Source: Streptomyces nitrosporeus
GTDB lineage: Bacteria; Actinomycetota; Actinomycetes; Streptomycetales; Streptomycetaceae
Reading direction: 5' to 3'
Length of the DNA stretch: 64,000 bases
Assembly: GCF_008704555.1 (NCBI RefSeq)
Contig: NZ_CP023702.1
Coordinates: 3,348,001-3,412,000, forward strand
The notes beneath the pieces were generated by a model. That model saw nothing but the letters and a program-made list of their open reading frames with translations. It was not told the DNA's origin and searched no databases. Positions 1 to 9,727 of the stretch are shown here, in pieces. Every line of letters starts with the position of its first letter. Position 1 is the first letter of the stretch. Both the position numbers and the translations under genes were made by a program.

Positions 1-1
1 C

Positions 2-199
2 CCGGACGGCACCGGCACGCACGCGGCGGTACGCGCCACTTCGTCCGCCGGACTCCGCCTGACGGACCTGGACGCCTGCCGACTTGCGGGCTCGGGTGGA
101 CCGGCGCTCGTCCTGGGGTACGGCACCATCAGCGACACCGAGACACCCCCGGCCGTCGCGCTCCTCGGCGAAGCACTGAGTGGCGTCACAGCCCTCTGA
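2..199 (+). CDS. C-terminal end of a probable MocR-type regulator (partial)
   Basis: The window opens inside an open frame that runs to a TGA at 197-199, leaving 65 residues. The tail contains GLRLTDLDACRL followed by LVLGYGTISDTETPPAV. This resembles the last strand and helix of the fold-type I aminotransferase domain in MocR/PdxR regulators (GntR DNA-binding domain fused to an aminotransferase-like domain). The DNA-binding half lies outside the window, so a plain aminotransferase cannot be excluded. Confidence 0.5.
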   Translation, partial: PDGTGTHAAVRATSSAGLRLTDLDACRLAGSGGPALVLGYGTISDTETPPAVALLGEALSGVTAL

Positions 200-406
200 A
201 CGCCCGGACGGCCTGCTCCGGCCTCGCCTTCCCCGGTCTCACCTTCCCCGGGCGACGGGCTCCCCGCCGCCCCCGCTGCCCACCGCCCCCGCCGCGTCTC
301 CGCCCGTCCGCTCCTGGGCGCCCGGCGTCCCCCGCCTCCGCCGCTTCCGCCCCGCTGAAGTGCCGCGCCCCGTCGTCCCGCCACTCCGGTCCTCACCGCT
401 CGCCGC

Positions 407-643
407 TCATCGCGGCAGCTGCCCCTTCCGGTTGATCTCCGTGACCCTGGCCCGCAGCACCAGCCCCGGCGACGCGGGCCGGACGGACTCCGGCGGGCAG
501 TCCCACTCCGCGCCGCCGCCCGGCGGGCGCAGTTGCACATACGGTCCGACGCGCCCTATCACCCGGCCCACCCGCCCGTCCCGGCTGTCCACCGCGAAGG
601 TGCCCGGCTCGGGCGTACACGGCTCCAGCCCTTCCACCGTCAT
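407..643 (-). CDS. Small conserved actinomycete protein, function unknown (78 aa)
   Basis: A 78-residue protein with the core GRVGRVIGRVGPYVQLRPPGG then EWDCPP and a basic C-terminus. Its ATG overlaps the stop of the upstream 104-aa gene (ATGA, 640-643), so the two are translationally coupled. The style is that of small single-domain proteins common in Streptomyces, often near regulators, but I know no assigned function. No signal peptide or membrane segment is visible. Confidence 0.6.
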   Translation of the reverse strand: MTVEGLEPCTPEPGTFAVDSRDGRVGRVIGRVGPYVQLRPPGGGAEWDCPPESVRPASPGLVLRARVTEINRKGQLPR

Positions 644-954
644 GAGCGGCCGCCTCCGCCTGCCGCCTTACGCGCCCCCGGCACCGTCGTCTCCCGCACC
701 GCCGTGGGCTCGGGCGCGGGTGTCGCGTCGTGCCGCTCCTCGATCACCGCGCACAGCCGCAGCACCGTGTCCACCGTGCACCGGCCCAGATCCACCAGCG
801 GCAGAGGTTCCCTGGCCGCGCACGACACCGGGTCGACCCGCAGGGAGGGCAGCTTCACACCGGCCTCCGCGAGCCCTGCGCGTAGCCGCGCCACCGCGTC
901 CTCCGCCGCCCGCACTCTGCCCGCTGCCTCGTCGCGCCGTTCCGTAGCCGTCAT
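640..954 (-). CDS. Small conserved actinomycete protein, function unknown (104 aa)
   Basis: A helical N-terminus (heptad-like ERRDEAAGRVRAAEDAVARL) is followed by a conserved-looking LPSLRVDPVSC stretch and an LVDLGRCTVDTVLRLC helix. It is the first gene of a two-gene unit with the 78-aa protein. I chose the ATG at 954 because a GGGGAAG ribosome-binding site sits six bases upstream; the other in-frame ATGs at 957, 969 and 975 fit it less well. No domain is recognised. Confidence 0.55.
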   Translation of the reverse strand: MTATERRDEAAGRVRAAEDAVARLRAGLAEAGVKLPSLRVDPVSCAAREPLPLVDLGRCTVDTVLRLCAVIEERHDATPAPEPTAVRETTVPGARKAAGGGGRS

Positions 955-974
955 CATGATCTTCCCCATTTCCA

Positions 975-996
975 CGCTACGTAGCGGCTATGCATA
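975..996. promoter_or_regulatory. Adjacent palindromes upstream of the two small genes
   Basis: A perfect 12-base palindrome CGCTACGTAGCG (975-986) is followed by an 8-base palindrome TATGCATA (989-996). They lie just upstream of the start at 954, in the expected promoter position. An operator role is inferred from position and symmetry only. Confidence 0.35.
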
Positions 997-1080
997 CACA
1001 GCGTGGTTGATTCACGGACGATGCGGAGCGCGACCGGCAGAGGCGGGGCACCATCGCTCCCCGCGCCGGCCCGCCCGGCC

Positions 1081-1120
1081 GGGCACGGGCCGGACACATC
1101 CCCGGGCACGGGCCGGACAC
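1081..1120. repeat. Short direct repeat downstream of the ABC exporter gene
   Basis: The 17-mer GGGCACGGGCCGGACAC occurs at 1081-1097 and 1104-1120, with a degenerate third copy to about 1140. It lies in the gap between the small genes and the end of the ABC transporter gene and has no visible coding role. Confidence 0.5.
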
Positions 1121-1156
1121 GTCACCGGGCACGTCACCGGGGCGCGTGCCCCCGGG

Positions 1157-3147
1157 TCACCGCCCCTGCCTCTCACCCCCGTGGCGGGCCGTGGCCAGCT
1201 GGGTCGTGGCCAGCTCACGGTAGAGCTCGTCCTCCTCGACCAGTTCCGTGTGGGTGCCCGAGGCGCGGACCCGCCCCTCCTCCATCACGACGATGCGGTC
1301 GGCGTGCACCACGGTGGACAGCCGGTGCGCGATGACCAGGACGGTCGTCCGTCCCGCCAGGGAGACGACGACATCGCGCAGATACTGCTCGTTGACGGCG
1401 TCCAGCTGCGAGGTCACCTCGTCGAGCAGCATGAGCCGCGGGCGGCGCAGCAGGGCACGGGCGATGGCGACGCGTTGCCGCTCGCCGCCGGAGAGGGTGA
1501 CCCCCCGGTGCCCGACCGGCGTGTCCAGTCCTTCGGGCAGCCGGTCGACGAGGGCGTCCAGCCGGGTCCGGGCCAGGGCCTCGGCGATCTGTTCGCCGGT
1601 CGCCCTCGGAGCCGCGAGAAGCAGGTTCTCCCTCAGGGTGCCCGCGAGCACCGGGGCGTCCTGCTCGACGTACGCGAGCGAGGCGCGCAGTCCGGCCAGC
1701 GGCCAGTCCCGGATGTCGAGTCCGCCGACCGTGACGGTGCCCGCCTGGTGCTCGTGGAACCGTTCCAGCAGGGCGAAGACCGTGGACTTACCGGCGCCCG
1801 AGGGGCCGACCAGCGCGACGAGGCCACCGGCCGGCACATCGAAGGTGACGCCCCGGTGGGCAGGGGGACGCTCGTCGTCGTACCGGAGGACGACGTCCTG
1901 GAAGGACAGCCCCAGAGGACCCGCCTCCGGGCGGCCGACGACCGACGGAACCGGTACGGACTGAACCGGTACGGACGGTGCCGGTGCAGGCAGCGCAGGC
2001 ACGGGCAGGGCCGGTTCGGACGGAGCCGGTTCGGACGGCAGGGACTCGATCTCGTGGATACGGCGTACGGCGGCCAGGCCGCTCTGGAGCCCCGTCCAGC
2101 CCTCGACGAGGCCGCCGATCGGGCCCATCAGATAGAAGAGGTAGAGGAGGAAGGCGATCAGTGAGGAGATCTCCAGGGAGCCTGAGGCCACCCGCGCCCC
2201 GCCGACCCCGAGAACGGCCAGGAAGGCGAGCTGTACGGACATCGTCATCATGACGTCCGAGACGGAGGACCAGCGGGCGACGGTCACCCCCCGGTCGTGG
2301 GCGTCACGGGCCGCCTCGGCCAGGCGTACGGTCTCCCGTTCCTCGGCGCCGTTCGCCTTCACCGTCCGGAATGCCTGGAGCACCCGGTCCAGGGCCGCCC
2401 CCATGGCGCCCACCGACTCCTGGGCCTGGAGCTGGGCGCGCTGGATCCTCGGCATCAGCAGACCGGTCACCACCCCGACGGCCAGGACCACGAGCAGGGT
2501 GACCCCGAGCAGGGTGAGGTCCATGTAGGCCATGAAGCCGACGATCCCGGCCAGCATGAGCACACTGTTGACCGACTCGACGACACCGCTGGACAGGACC
2601 GTGCGCAGGAGCGTGGTGTCACTGGTGACGCGGGACTGGAGGTCGCCGGGGCGATACGGTCGACGGCGGGCACCCTCAGCCGCAGGATGTGTCCGACGAG
2701 GCGGTCCCGTGCCCGCAGGACGACCCCCTCGCCGGTACGCGCCATCAGGAAACGCCCCGCCGCGGAGAGGCAGGCGCCGGCCAGGACGACCGCGGTCAGC
2801 GCGACGAGCGGCCCGGCGGGCGATCCCCCCTCGGCGAACGCCTCGACGGTGTACTTGGCCATCAGGGGCATCGCCAGACCCGCTCCGGACCCGGCCAGCG
2901 ACAGCACGCCCGCTCCCGCCAGCACCCGCCGGTGCGGGCGGATCCGGTCCAGCAGCAGCCGTATCGGCGGGGTGTCAGGCGGCCCCCCGGGCCCCCATCC
3001 CGTCACCCCCGGACCGGCCGGCCCGGTCCCGGCGGTCCGGGGGCCGTGTGCCCCGGACGCCCTCGTGCCGGTGAACGCGCCCTCGGTGTCCGGTGGTTCC
3101 TGGCCCTCCGGCTCTTCCCGGTCCGCCCGCCGTGTCGTCGTGCCCAT
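1157..3147 (-). pseudogene. ABC exporter (fused membrane domain and ATPase), interrupted by a frameshift
   Basis: Two overlapping reading frames together encode one multidrug/peptide-type ABC half-transporter of about 660 residues. The N-terminal frame (start 3147) gives the first membrane helices up to VPAVDRI. The expected continuation PGDLQSRVTSDTTLLR appears only in the next frame, which carries on to 1157. One base appears to be missing near 2652-2657. The C-terminal frame keeps Walker A (GPSGAGKS), the LSGGERQR signature, Walker B (LMLLDE) and the H-loop (IAHRLS). A low-complexity Pro/Val/Ser/Glu linker separates the membrane domain from the ATPase. The gene is either inactive or carries a sequencing error; all other family features are intact. 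Confidence 0.8.
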
Positions 3148-3880
3148 CCGGTCCCCCTCCGTGCGCCGAGACAGTCGTCAGCGGACGGAGGTCGGCGGCC
3201 TCCGCCTGCTCCCCGGCCGTTCTCCCCGCCTGCGCCCAGGCGTGCGGGGAGAACGGCGGCGTGGTCCGCGCACCCGCGCACCAGTCGGACCAGGTCCCCG
3301 GCATCCGGCCGACCGACCGGCACGACCGCGATGGAGCGGGGCAGGCAGCCGTAACCGCCCGCGCAACGGCGGCTGGTGCCCACCACGCTCCCGTACAGCT
3401 CCAGGGTGTCGCCGTGGGCTGCGGGACGCGCACCCCGCCCGATGCGGGCCGTCACCCGGCGCAGCCTCCCGGACGCGACCGGGCCAGGACGAAGGCGGCG
3501 GCGACCCGACCCGCACCGTGAGCCCGCCGGGCACACAACCGCGGCGGGGCATCGTCATCTCGGCAACCGCGTAACCGGAGTTACCGATGTGCAGCGTGTG
3601 AGTGCCAGGCCCATCATTTCCGCTTCCCGGCCGGTTATGTGCGACCGCGATGAACTTTCGGAACTTGGCCTGATCATTCGTCCGGTCACCCGCGACCAGC
3701 CGCCCCACCGGCACCCGGCCTGTCGCCAGGACCGTACCGAAGCCGCCTCAAGAGCCTTGCCATCCGCACGGACGGCCTTGTCACGGCCTCGCCCCGCTCG
3801 GGCGCCGGGCACCGGCCCTGGTCCGCGCCACCGCACCGGCGCACCGCGGCGGCGCGGGGCGACTTCACGTACTCATCCGG
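3148..3880. other. Gene-poor stretch between the ABC exporter and groEL
   Basis: I see no convincing gene here. A reverse-strand open stretch at about 3250-3500 reads like protein (SIAVVPVGRPDAGDLVRLVR), but its start, end and family are unclear, so it may be a remnant. A perfect inverted repeat GTAAC-CGGA-GTTAC lies at 3571-3584 in a less GC-rich pocket, possibly an operator. Confidence 0.35.
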
Positions 3881-3934
3881 CCACAGCCGCCCGCATTTTT
3901 GTTGCACAAGCAACCAAAATGCGGGCGGCTGTGG
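3881..3934. repeat. Long near-perfect inverted repeat (25-base arms)
   Basis: The arms 3881-3905 and 3910-3934 match at 24 of 25 positions around the 4-base loop ACAA. The stem begins CCACAGCCGCCCGCATTTT. It lies beyond the groEL terminator and next to no recognisable gene. It could be a second bidirectional terminator or a palindromic mobile repeat. Confidence 0.75.
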
Positions 3935-3970
3935 CCCGGGAGCATCCCGGGGCACCCCCGGAACGCGGAA

Positions 3971-4010
3971 CGACGCCGGCCCCCGGGACGAATCCCGGGG
4001 GCCGGCGTCG
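3971..4010 (-). terminator. groEL transcription terminator
   Basis: A perfect stem of 18 base pairs (3971-3988 with 3993-4010) closes on the stable tetraloop CGAA, about 110 bases past the groEL stop. A smaller hairpin with arms CCGCGGAGT/ACTCCGCGG lies nearer the gene at 4037-4057. Confidence 0.8.
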
Positions 4011-4118
4011 GACAGGTGGTGCGAGGGGCCATGGCCCCGCGGAGTGTGACTCCGCGGTGCCGGGCTCCCGTCGAGCCGCTGATCCCGGAGGGCCAGCCGG
4101 ACCGCTGATCCCAAAGGA

Positions 4119-5894
<1,776 letters not shown>

Positions 5895-5900
5895 CGCCAA

Positions 5901-5929
5901 TAATTAGCACTCGACCCCTCCGAGTGCAA
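5901..5929 (-). promoter_or_regulatory. groEL2 promoter (sigma-HrdB type)
   Basis: On the minus strand a -35 TTGCAC (5929-5924) and a -10 TAATTA (5906-5901) are separated by exactly 17 bases. The two CIRCE elements overlap or follow it, so HrcA binding would block RNA polymerase. Confidence 0.8.
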
Positions 5930-5930
5930 G
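5904..5930. promoter_or_regulatory. CIRCE operator, distal copy
   Basis: The site reads TTAGCACTC-N9-GAGTGCAAG. The left arm is exact and the right arm is degenerate (consensus GAGTGCTAA). It covers both the -35 and -10 boxes of the groEL2 promoter. Confidence 0.8.
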
Positions 5931-6030
5931 CGCCTTCGAAGAAGGCTCCCCTCCGGGGTGGTGGCCGGGCGACGGGCGGGAGCGGGGCCTTCTTCCCGCC
6001 GCGGGCGGCCGGGTCGCTCCGGTGCGCCGT

Positions 6031-6084
6031 TCACGCACGCAGGGCCCGTACCTCCCTGCGGAGGTACGGGCCCTGCGTGCGTGA
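6031..6084 (-). terminator. Terminator of the cold-shock gene
   Basis: Perfect 25-base arms (6031-6055 and 6060-6084) enclose the loop CTGC. The hairpin lies about 30 bases after the cold-shock stop codon and upstream of the groEL2 promoter, separating the two units. Confidence 0.85.
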
Positions 6085-6111
6085 GTAGTGTTGTCGACCG
6101 ACGCGCCGAGC

Positions 6112-6318
6112 TCAGCCGACGGCGAGCTTGACCATGTCCGCCTGGGGCCCCTTCTGGCCCTGCGAGATCTCGAACTCAACTCGCTGACCCTCTTCGAGGG
6201 TGCGGTACCCGTCCATCTGGATCGCACTGTAGTGGACGAAAACATCCGCACCACCGTCGACCGCGATGAAGCCGTACCCCTTCTCCGCGTTGAACCACTT
6301 GACGGTGCCCTGAGCCAT
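6112..6318 (-). CDS. Cold-shock domain protein (CspA family)
   Basis: A 68-residue single cold-shock domain. It binds single-stranded RNA and DNA and acts as an RNA chaperone in the cytosol. RNP1 is KGYGFIAV and RNP2 is DVFVHYSAI. The start MAQGTVKWF follows a GGGGAG ribosome-binding site; an in-frame ATG ten codons upstream lacks support. The 5' leader appears long (a promoter-like element lies at about 6435-6460), which is usual for csp genes and allows temperature-dependent mRNA folding. The gene stands alone with its own terminator. Confidence 0.95.
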   Translation of the reverse strand: MAQGTVKWFNAEKGYGFIAVDGGADVFVHYSAIQMDGYRTLEEGQRVEFEISQGQKGPQADMVKLAVG

Positions 6319-6432
6319 GCCTAACTCCCCTATTACTGGCCCTTGCACGAGCCCGCACTTCGCGGGCCCGGGTCAGAAGTCACCCTCCGACAGGAGAGGG
6401 TGGCGTGCGTCGGAACGCGTCGACCGCGGCTG

Positions 6433-6460
6433 AATGTATCTGTCCAACTGCCCTCTGCAA
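6433..6460 (-). promoter_or_regulatory. Candidate promoter of the cold-shock gene
   Basis: The minus strand carries TTGCAG, 16 bases, then TACATT, about 115 bases upstream of the start codon. A second possible -35 (TTGACC, about 6463-6468) overlaps. The fit to consensus is moderate. The rest of 6319-6677 holds no gene that I can see. Confidence 0.35.
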
Positions 6461-6677
6461 CAGGTCAATCGGACGAGAATTCTGAGCGCAGCTGAACGCC
6501 CGGATGCGGAAATCGGAGGAGATTCCAGGGCAAGTCGGGCCTGACAAAGGCCACTTATCACTCAAGACGTACACGTACTTTGGCTGCATCTTGTCGCGGC
6601 CGGGCGCATTCTCATATGCGGGCGGCATGGGCAGCGGAGGGGGCTTCCCCAACTGTACCGTGCTCAACCATGCAGAA

Positions 6678-6710
6678 TTGCCCCCTCCGCTTCTCTCGCG
6701 GAGGGGGCAA
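6678..6710 (-). terminator. Terminator of the thrC-moaD unit
   Basis: Arms TTGCCCCCTCCGC and GCGGAGGGGGCAA (13 bases each, perfect) enclose a 7-base loop about 80 bases past the ThiS/MoaD-like gene. On the minus strand the stem is followed by TTCTG. Confidence 0.75.
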
Positions 6711-6791
6711 CTGTGTTCGTACGGAGCGGAGGGGACGTGCCGGGCCGCCGTCACCGGACCGGTGGGTCCGGCGAGGGCACGGCTCCCGGGC

Positions 6792-7067
6792 TCAGCCGCC
6801 GGCGACGGCCGGGATGATCGAGATTCCGGCGCCGTCCGGGGTGGGCGTCTGCAGGCCGCTCTCGAAACGCACGTCGTCGTCGTTGACGTAGACGTTCACG
6901 AAGCGGCGCAGCTTGCCCTGGTCGTCCAGGACGCGGGCGCCGATGCCCGGGTGGTTCTTCTCCAGGGACTCGATGACCTCGGAGAGGACCGCGCCCTCCG
7001 CCTCGACCTCGGCCTGGCCGCCCGTGTAGGTGCGCAGAATGGTGGGGATACGGACCTTGACGCTCAT
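6792..7067 (-). CDS. ThiS/MoaD-family sulfur carrier protein
   Basis: A 91-residue beta-grasp protein ending in the diagnostic Gly-Gly (IIPAVAGG). That terminus is adenylated and then thiocarboxylated to donate sulfur. It lies 29 bases downstream of threonine synthase in the same unit. Actinobacterial carriers of this kind (CysO-like) serve a cysteine-forming pathway from O-phosphoserine, which may explain the link to amino-acid synthesis. No Mec protease or CysM partner is adjacent, so the acceptor pathway (cysteine, thiamine or molybdopterin) is inferred. Confidence 0.85.
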   Translation of the reverse strand: MSVKVRIPTILRTYTGGQAEVEAEGAVLSEVIESLEKNHPGIGARVLDDQGKLRRFVNVYVNDDDVRFESGLQTPTPDGAGISIIPAVAGG

Positions 7068-7096
7068 GTGGGTGCCTTCCTTCGGTCCCGGGGTGG

Positions 7097-8395
7097 TCAG
7101 TTGGCGGCGGCGAGGCCCGCGTCGCGGAACGCGTCCAGGCTGGGCCGGATCGTCGCCGTGAGGCCGGTCGTGGGGGCGACCGCGTCGAGGGTCTTCAGCC
7201 CGTCACCGGTGTTCAGCACGACGGTGGTCAGCGACGGGTCGAGCAGGCCCGCCTCGATCAGCTTCTTCGTCACGCCGACCGTCACCCCGCCCGCGGTCTC
7301 CGCAAAGATTCCCTCGGTGCGGGCCAGCAGCTTGATGGCGTCGACGACCTGCTCGTCGTTCACGTCCTCCACCGCGCCGCCGGTACGGCGGGCGATGTCC
7401 AGGACGTACGGGCCGTCGGCCGGGTTGCCGATCGCCAGCGACTTGGCGATGGTGTTCGGCTTCTGCGGGCGCACCACGTCGTGGCCGGCCTTGAAGGCGG
7501 TGGACACCGGGGAGCAGCCCTCGGCCTGGGCGCCGAAGATCTTGTACGGCCGGTCCTCGACGAGACCCAGCTTGATCAGCTCCTGGAGACCCTTGTCGAT
7601 CTTCGTGAGCTGCGATCCGGACGCGATCGGGATGACGATCTGGTCGGGCAGCCGCCAGCCGAGCTGCTCGCAGATCTCGTACGCCAGGGTCTTGGAGCCC
7701 TCGCCGTAGTACGGGCGGAGGTTGACGTTGACGAAGCCCCAGCCCTCGCCGAGCGGGTCGCCGATGAGTTCGGAGCAGAAGCGGTTGACGTCGTCGTAGT
7801 TGCCGTCGATGCCGACGAGTTCGCCGCCGTAGACCGCGGCCATGACGACCTTGCCCTGCTCCAGGTCCTTCGGGATGAAGACACAGGAGCGCAGGCCGGC
7901 GCGGGCGGCCGCGGCGCCCACGGCGCCGGCGAGGTTGCCGGTGGAGGAGCAGGAGAGCGTGGTGAAGCCGAAGGCGCGGGCCGCCTCGACGGCGATCGCG
8001 ACGACACGGTCCTTGAAGGAGTGCGTCGGGTTGCCGGAGTCGTCCTTGACGTACAGGCCACCGGTGACGCCCAGTTCACGGGCGAGGTTGTCGGCCTTGA
8101 CCAGCTTGGTGAAACCGGGGTTGATGTTGGGCTTGTCCGCGACATCCGCCGGGACCGGCAGCAGCGGCGCGTAGCGCCAGATGTTCTCCGGGCCCTCGGC
8201 GATGCGCTTCTTCAGCTCCTCGGGAGAGCCGCTCGGCAGGTCGTACGCCACTTCGAGCGGCCCGAAACAGGACGCGCAGGCGAAAACGGGACCGAGCTCG
8301 AAACGCTCGCCGCATTCGCGGCAGGAAAGCGCCGCGGCGGGACCGAAGTCCACGGTGGAAGAATCAGTGTTCGCTGCAACAGTCTGCACAGCCAT
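7097..8395 (-). CDS. thrC: Threonine synthase
   Basis: A 432-residue PLP enzyme that converts O-phosphohomoserine to threonine. A rubredoxin-like four-cysteine knuckle lies near the N-terminus (C25, C28, C40, C43). The PLP lysine is in HSFKDR at residue 128, and SSTGNLAGAVGAAAARAGL forms the phosphate-binding loop. The length matches the actinobacterial class. It is the first gene of a unit with the sulfur carrier and is divergent from gpgS. I see no leader peptide rich in Thr/Ile codons, so attenuation is not evident. Confidence 0.96.
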   Translation of the reverse strand: MAVQTVAANTDSSTVDFGPAAALSCRECGERFELGPVFACASCFGPLEVAYDLPSGSPEELKKRIAEGPENIWRYAPLLPVPADVADKPNINPGFTKLVKADNLARELGVTGGLYVKDDSGNPTHSFKDRVVAIAVEAARAFGFTTLSCSSTGNLAGAVGAAAARAGLRSCVFIPKDLEQGKVVMAAVYGGELVGIDGNYDDVNRFCSELIGDPLGEGWGFVNVNLRPYYGEGSKTLAYEICEQLGWRLPDQIVIPIASGSQLTKIDKGLQELIKLGLVEDRPYKIFGAQAEGCSPVSTAFKAGHDVVRPQKPNTIAKSLAIGNPADGPYVLDIARRTGGAVEDVNDEQVVDAIKLLARTEGIFAETAGGVTVGVTKKLIEAGLLDPSLTTVVLNTGDGLKTLDAVAPTTGLTATIRPSLDAFRDAGLAAAN

Positions 8396-8693
8396 GATGG
8401 CGGAGGCCCTTTCTCCTCATCTTCCTTGCGACGTATTTCGCCACAAGACGGAATTGGCACCTTCCCTACCGTGACCTCGCGGTCGGCAGGAGGGTTGCCG
8501 GGACTTCAACGGGCCGTTCCCTCAGTCCCTCTGGATGAGCGCTATGGCACCGGACCACGGTCCGGGCATTTTTCACGGACCGGACCCGGGATGCGGGTGC
8601 CGTCCGTGTTGCTCAAGACTGTAACCGAAGCCCCGGGCGATGGAGAGAGTCGTCCGTACCGCGAGATGGATCACACAACAGGGAGTACCGACG
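8396..8693. other. Divergent intergenic region thrC/gpgS
   Basis: It contains the upstream regions of both genes. A hairpin CCGGAC-CACG-GTCCGG (8550-8565) followed by GCATTTTT resembles a plus-strand intrinsic terminator about 120 bases before gpgS, so it may attenuate a leader transcript. No gene is seen. Confidence 0.35.
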
Positions 8694-9644
8694 GTGCTGG
8701 AAGAGGTCGAACGCTGGCTGAGCAGGCGTTCCTGGGCAGCAGCCGACCGTCCGTTGGACCGCCTCACGACGGCCCGGGCGAAGGATCCCCACCGTGCGAG
8801 CGTCAGCGTCGTGCTGCCGGCGCTGAACGAGGAGGCGACGGTGGGCGCGATCGTCGCGGAGATCCGGCGCGAACTGATGGAGAAGGTCCGGCTGGTCGAC
8901 GAACTGGTGGTCATAGATTCCGGTTCGACCGACGGCACCGCCGCCGCCGCCCGTGAGGCGGGGGCCAGGGTGGTGCACCGGGACGTGATCCTGCCCCGCA
9001 TACCCGCCGTCCCCGGCAAGGGGGAGGTCCTGTGGCGGTCGCTCCTCGTGACCAGCGGTGAGATCGTCTGCTTCATCGACGCCGATCTCCGGGACTTCTC
9101 CGCGGACTTCGTCTCCGGGACCGTCGGCCCCCTGCTCACCGACCCCGGCGTGCAGTTCGTCAAGGCCATGTACGACCGGCCGCTCGGTGAGAGCACAGGC
9201 CAGGGCGGCCGTGTCACCGAGCTGATGGCCCGCCCGCTGCTCAACCTGCACTGGCCGCAGCTGGCCGGTTTCGTCCAGCCGCTGGGCGGCGAGTACGCGG
9301 TGCGGCGCTCCCTGCTCGAACAGCTCCCCTTCCCCACCGGTTACGGAGTGGAACTGGGCCTCCTCGTCGACGCCCTCCACACGGTCGGCCTGGACGCGCT
9401 CGCGCAGGTCGACGTCGGGGTGCGCAGACACCGCCATCAGGACGGCCGGGCACTGGGGCGGATGGCCGCGACGATCTACCGCACGGCGCAGCTGAGGCTG
9501 TCCCGGGGCCATCTGGTGCGGCCCGAGATCACCCAGTTCGAACGGGGTGAGAACGGCTTCGAACCGCTCACCTATCCGGTGGACACCGTGGAACGGCCGC
9601 CGATGGCCGAGGTCGCGGAGTACCTCTCCCGCCACGCGGCATAG
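8694..9644 (+). CDS. gpgS: Glucosyl-3-phosphoglycerate synthase
   Basis: A GT-A fold (GT81-like) glycosyltransferase that moves glucose from an NDP-glucose to 3-phosphoglycerate, the first step to glucosylglycerate. Seen: VSVVLPALNEEATVG (nucleotide loop), DSGSTDGT, and the metal-binding D-A-D in CFIDADL at residues 129-131. I chose the GTG at 8694 because AGGGAG lies eight bases upstream and MLEEVERWL starts the family; an in-frame ATG at 8640 would add 18 residues. The neighbouring otsA and otsB suggest a compatible-solute region. No gpgP phosphatase is adjacent. Confidence 0.88.
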   Translation: MLEEVERWLSRRSWAAADRPLDRLTTARAKDPHRASVSVVLPALNEEATVGAIVAEIRRELMEKVRLVDELVVIDSGSTDGTAAAAREAGARVVHRDVILPRIPAVPGKGEVLWRSLLVTSGEIVCFIDADLRDFSADFVSGTVGPLLTDPGVQFVKAMYDRPLGESTGQGGRVTELMARPLLNLHWPQLAGFVQPLGGEYAVRRSLLEQLPFPTGYGVELGLLVDALHTVGLDALAQVDVGVRRHRHQDGRALGRMAATIYRTAQLRLSRGHLVRPEITQFERGENGFEPLTYPVDTVERPPMAEVAEYLSRHAA

Positions 9645-9727
9645 CGTTCCGGCCGTGCCGGGGGCCTGGGCGGGTCCGGCCGCCGGATGACGTTTGACGG
9701 CTTGCCCGACGGGCTAGGTTCGGGTAC

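Noticed and set aside
3003..3536. 177-residue minus-strand open frame upstream of the ABC exporter
   Set aside because: It overlaps the exporter start and is mostly Arg/Gly low complexity; only a short middle part looks protein-like.
3640..3836. Possible transposase remnant on the minus strand (VRADGKALEAA, TNDQAKFRKF)
   Set aside because: The short resemblance to ISAs1-type motifs is spread over two frames and lacks the rest of the domain; no inverted repeats flank it.
8396..8693. T-box or amino-acid riboswitch upstream of thrC
   Set aside because: No T-box core, specifier stem or known aptamer pattern is visible on the minus strand.
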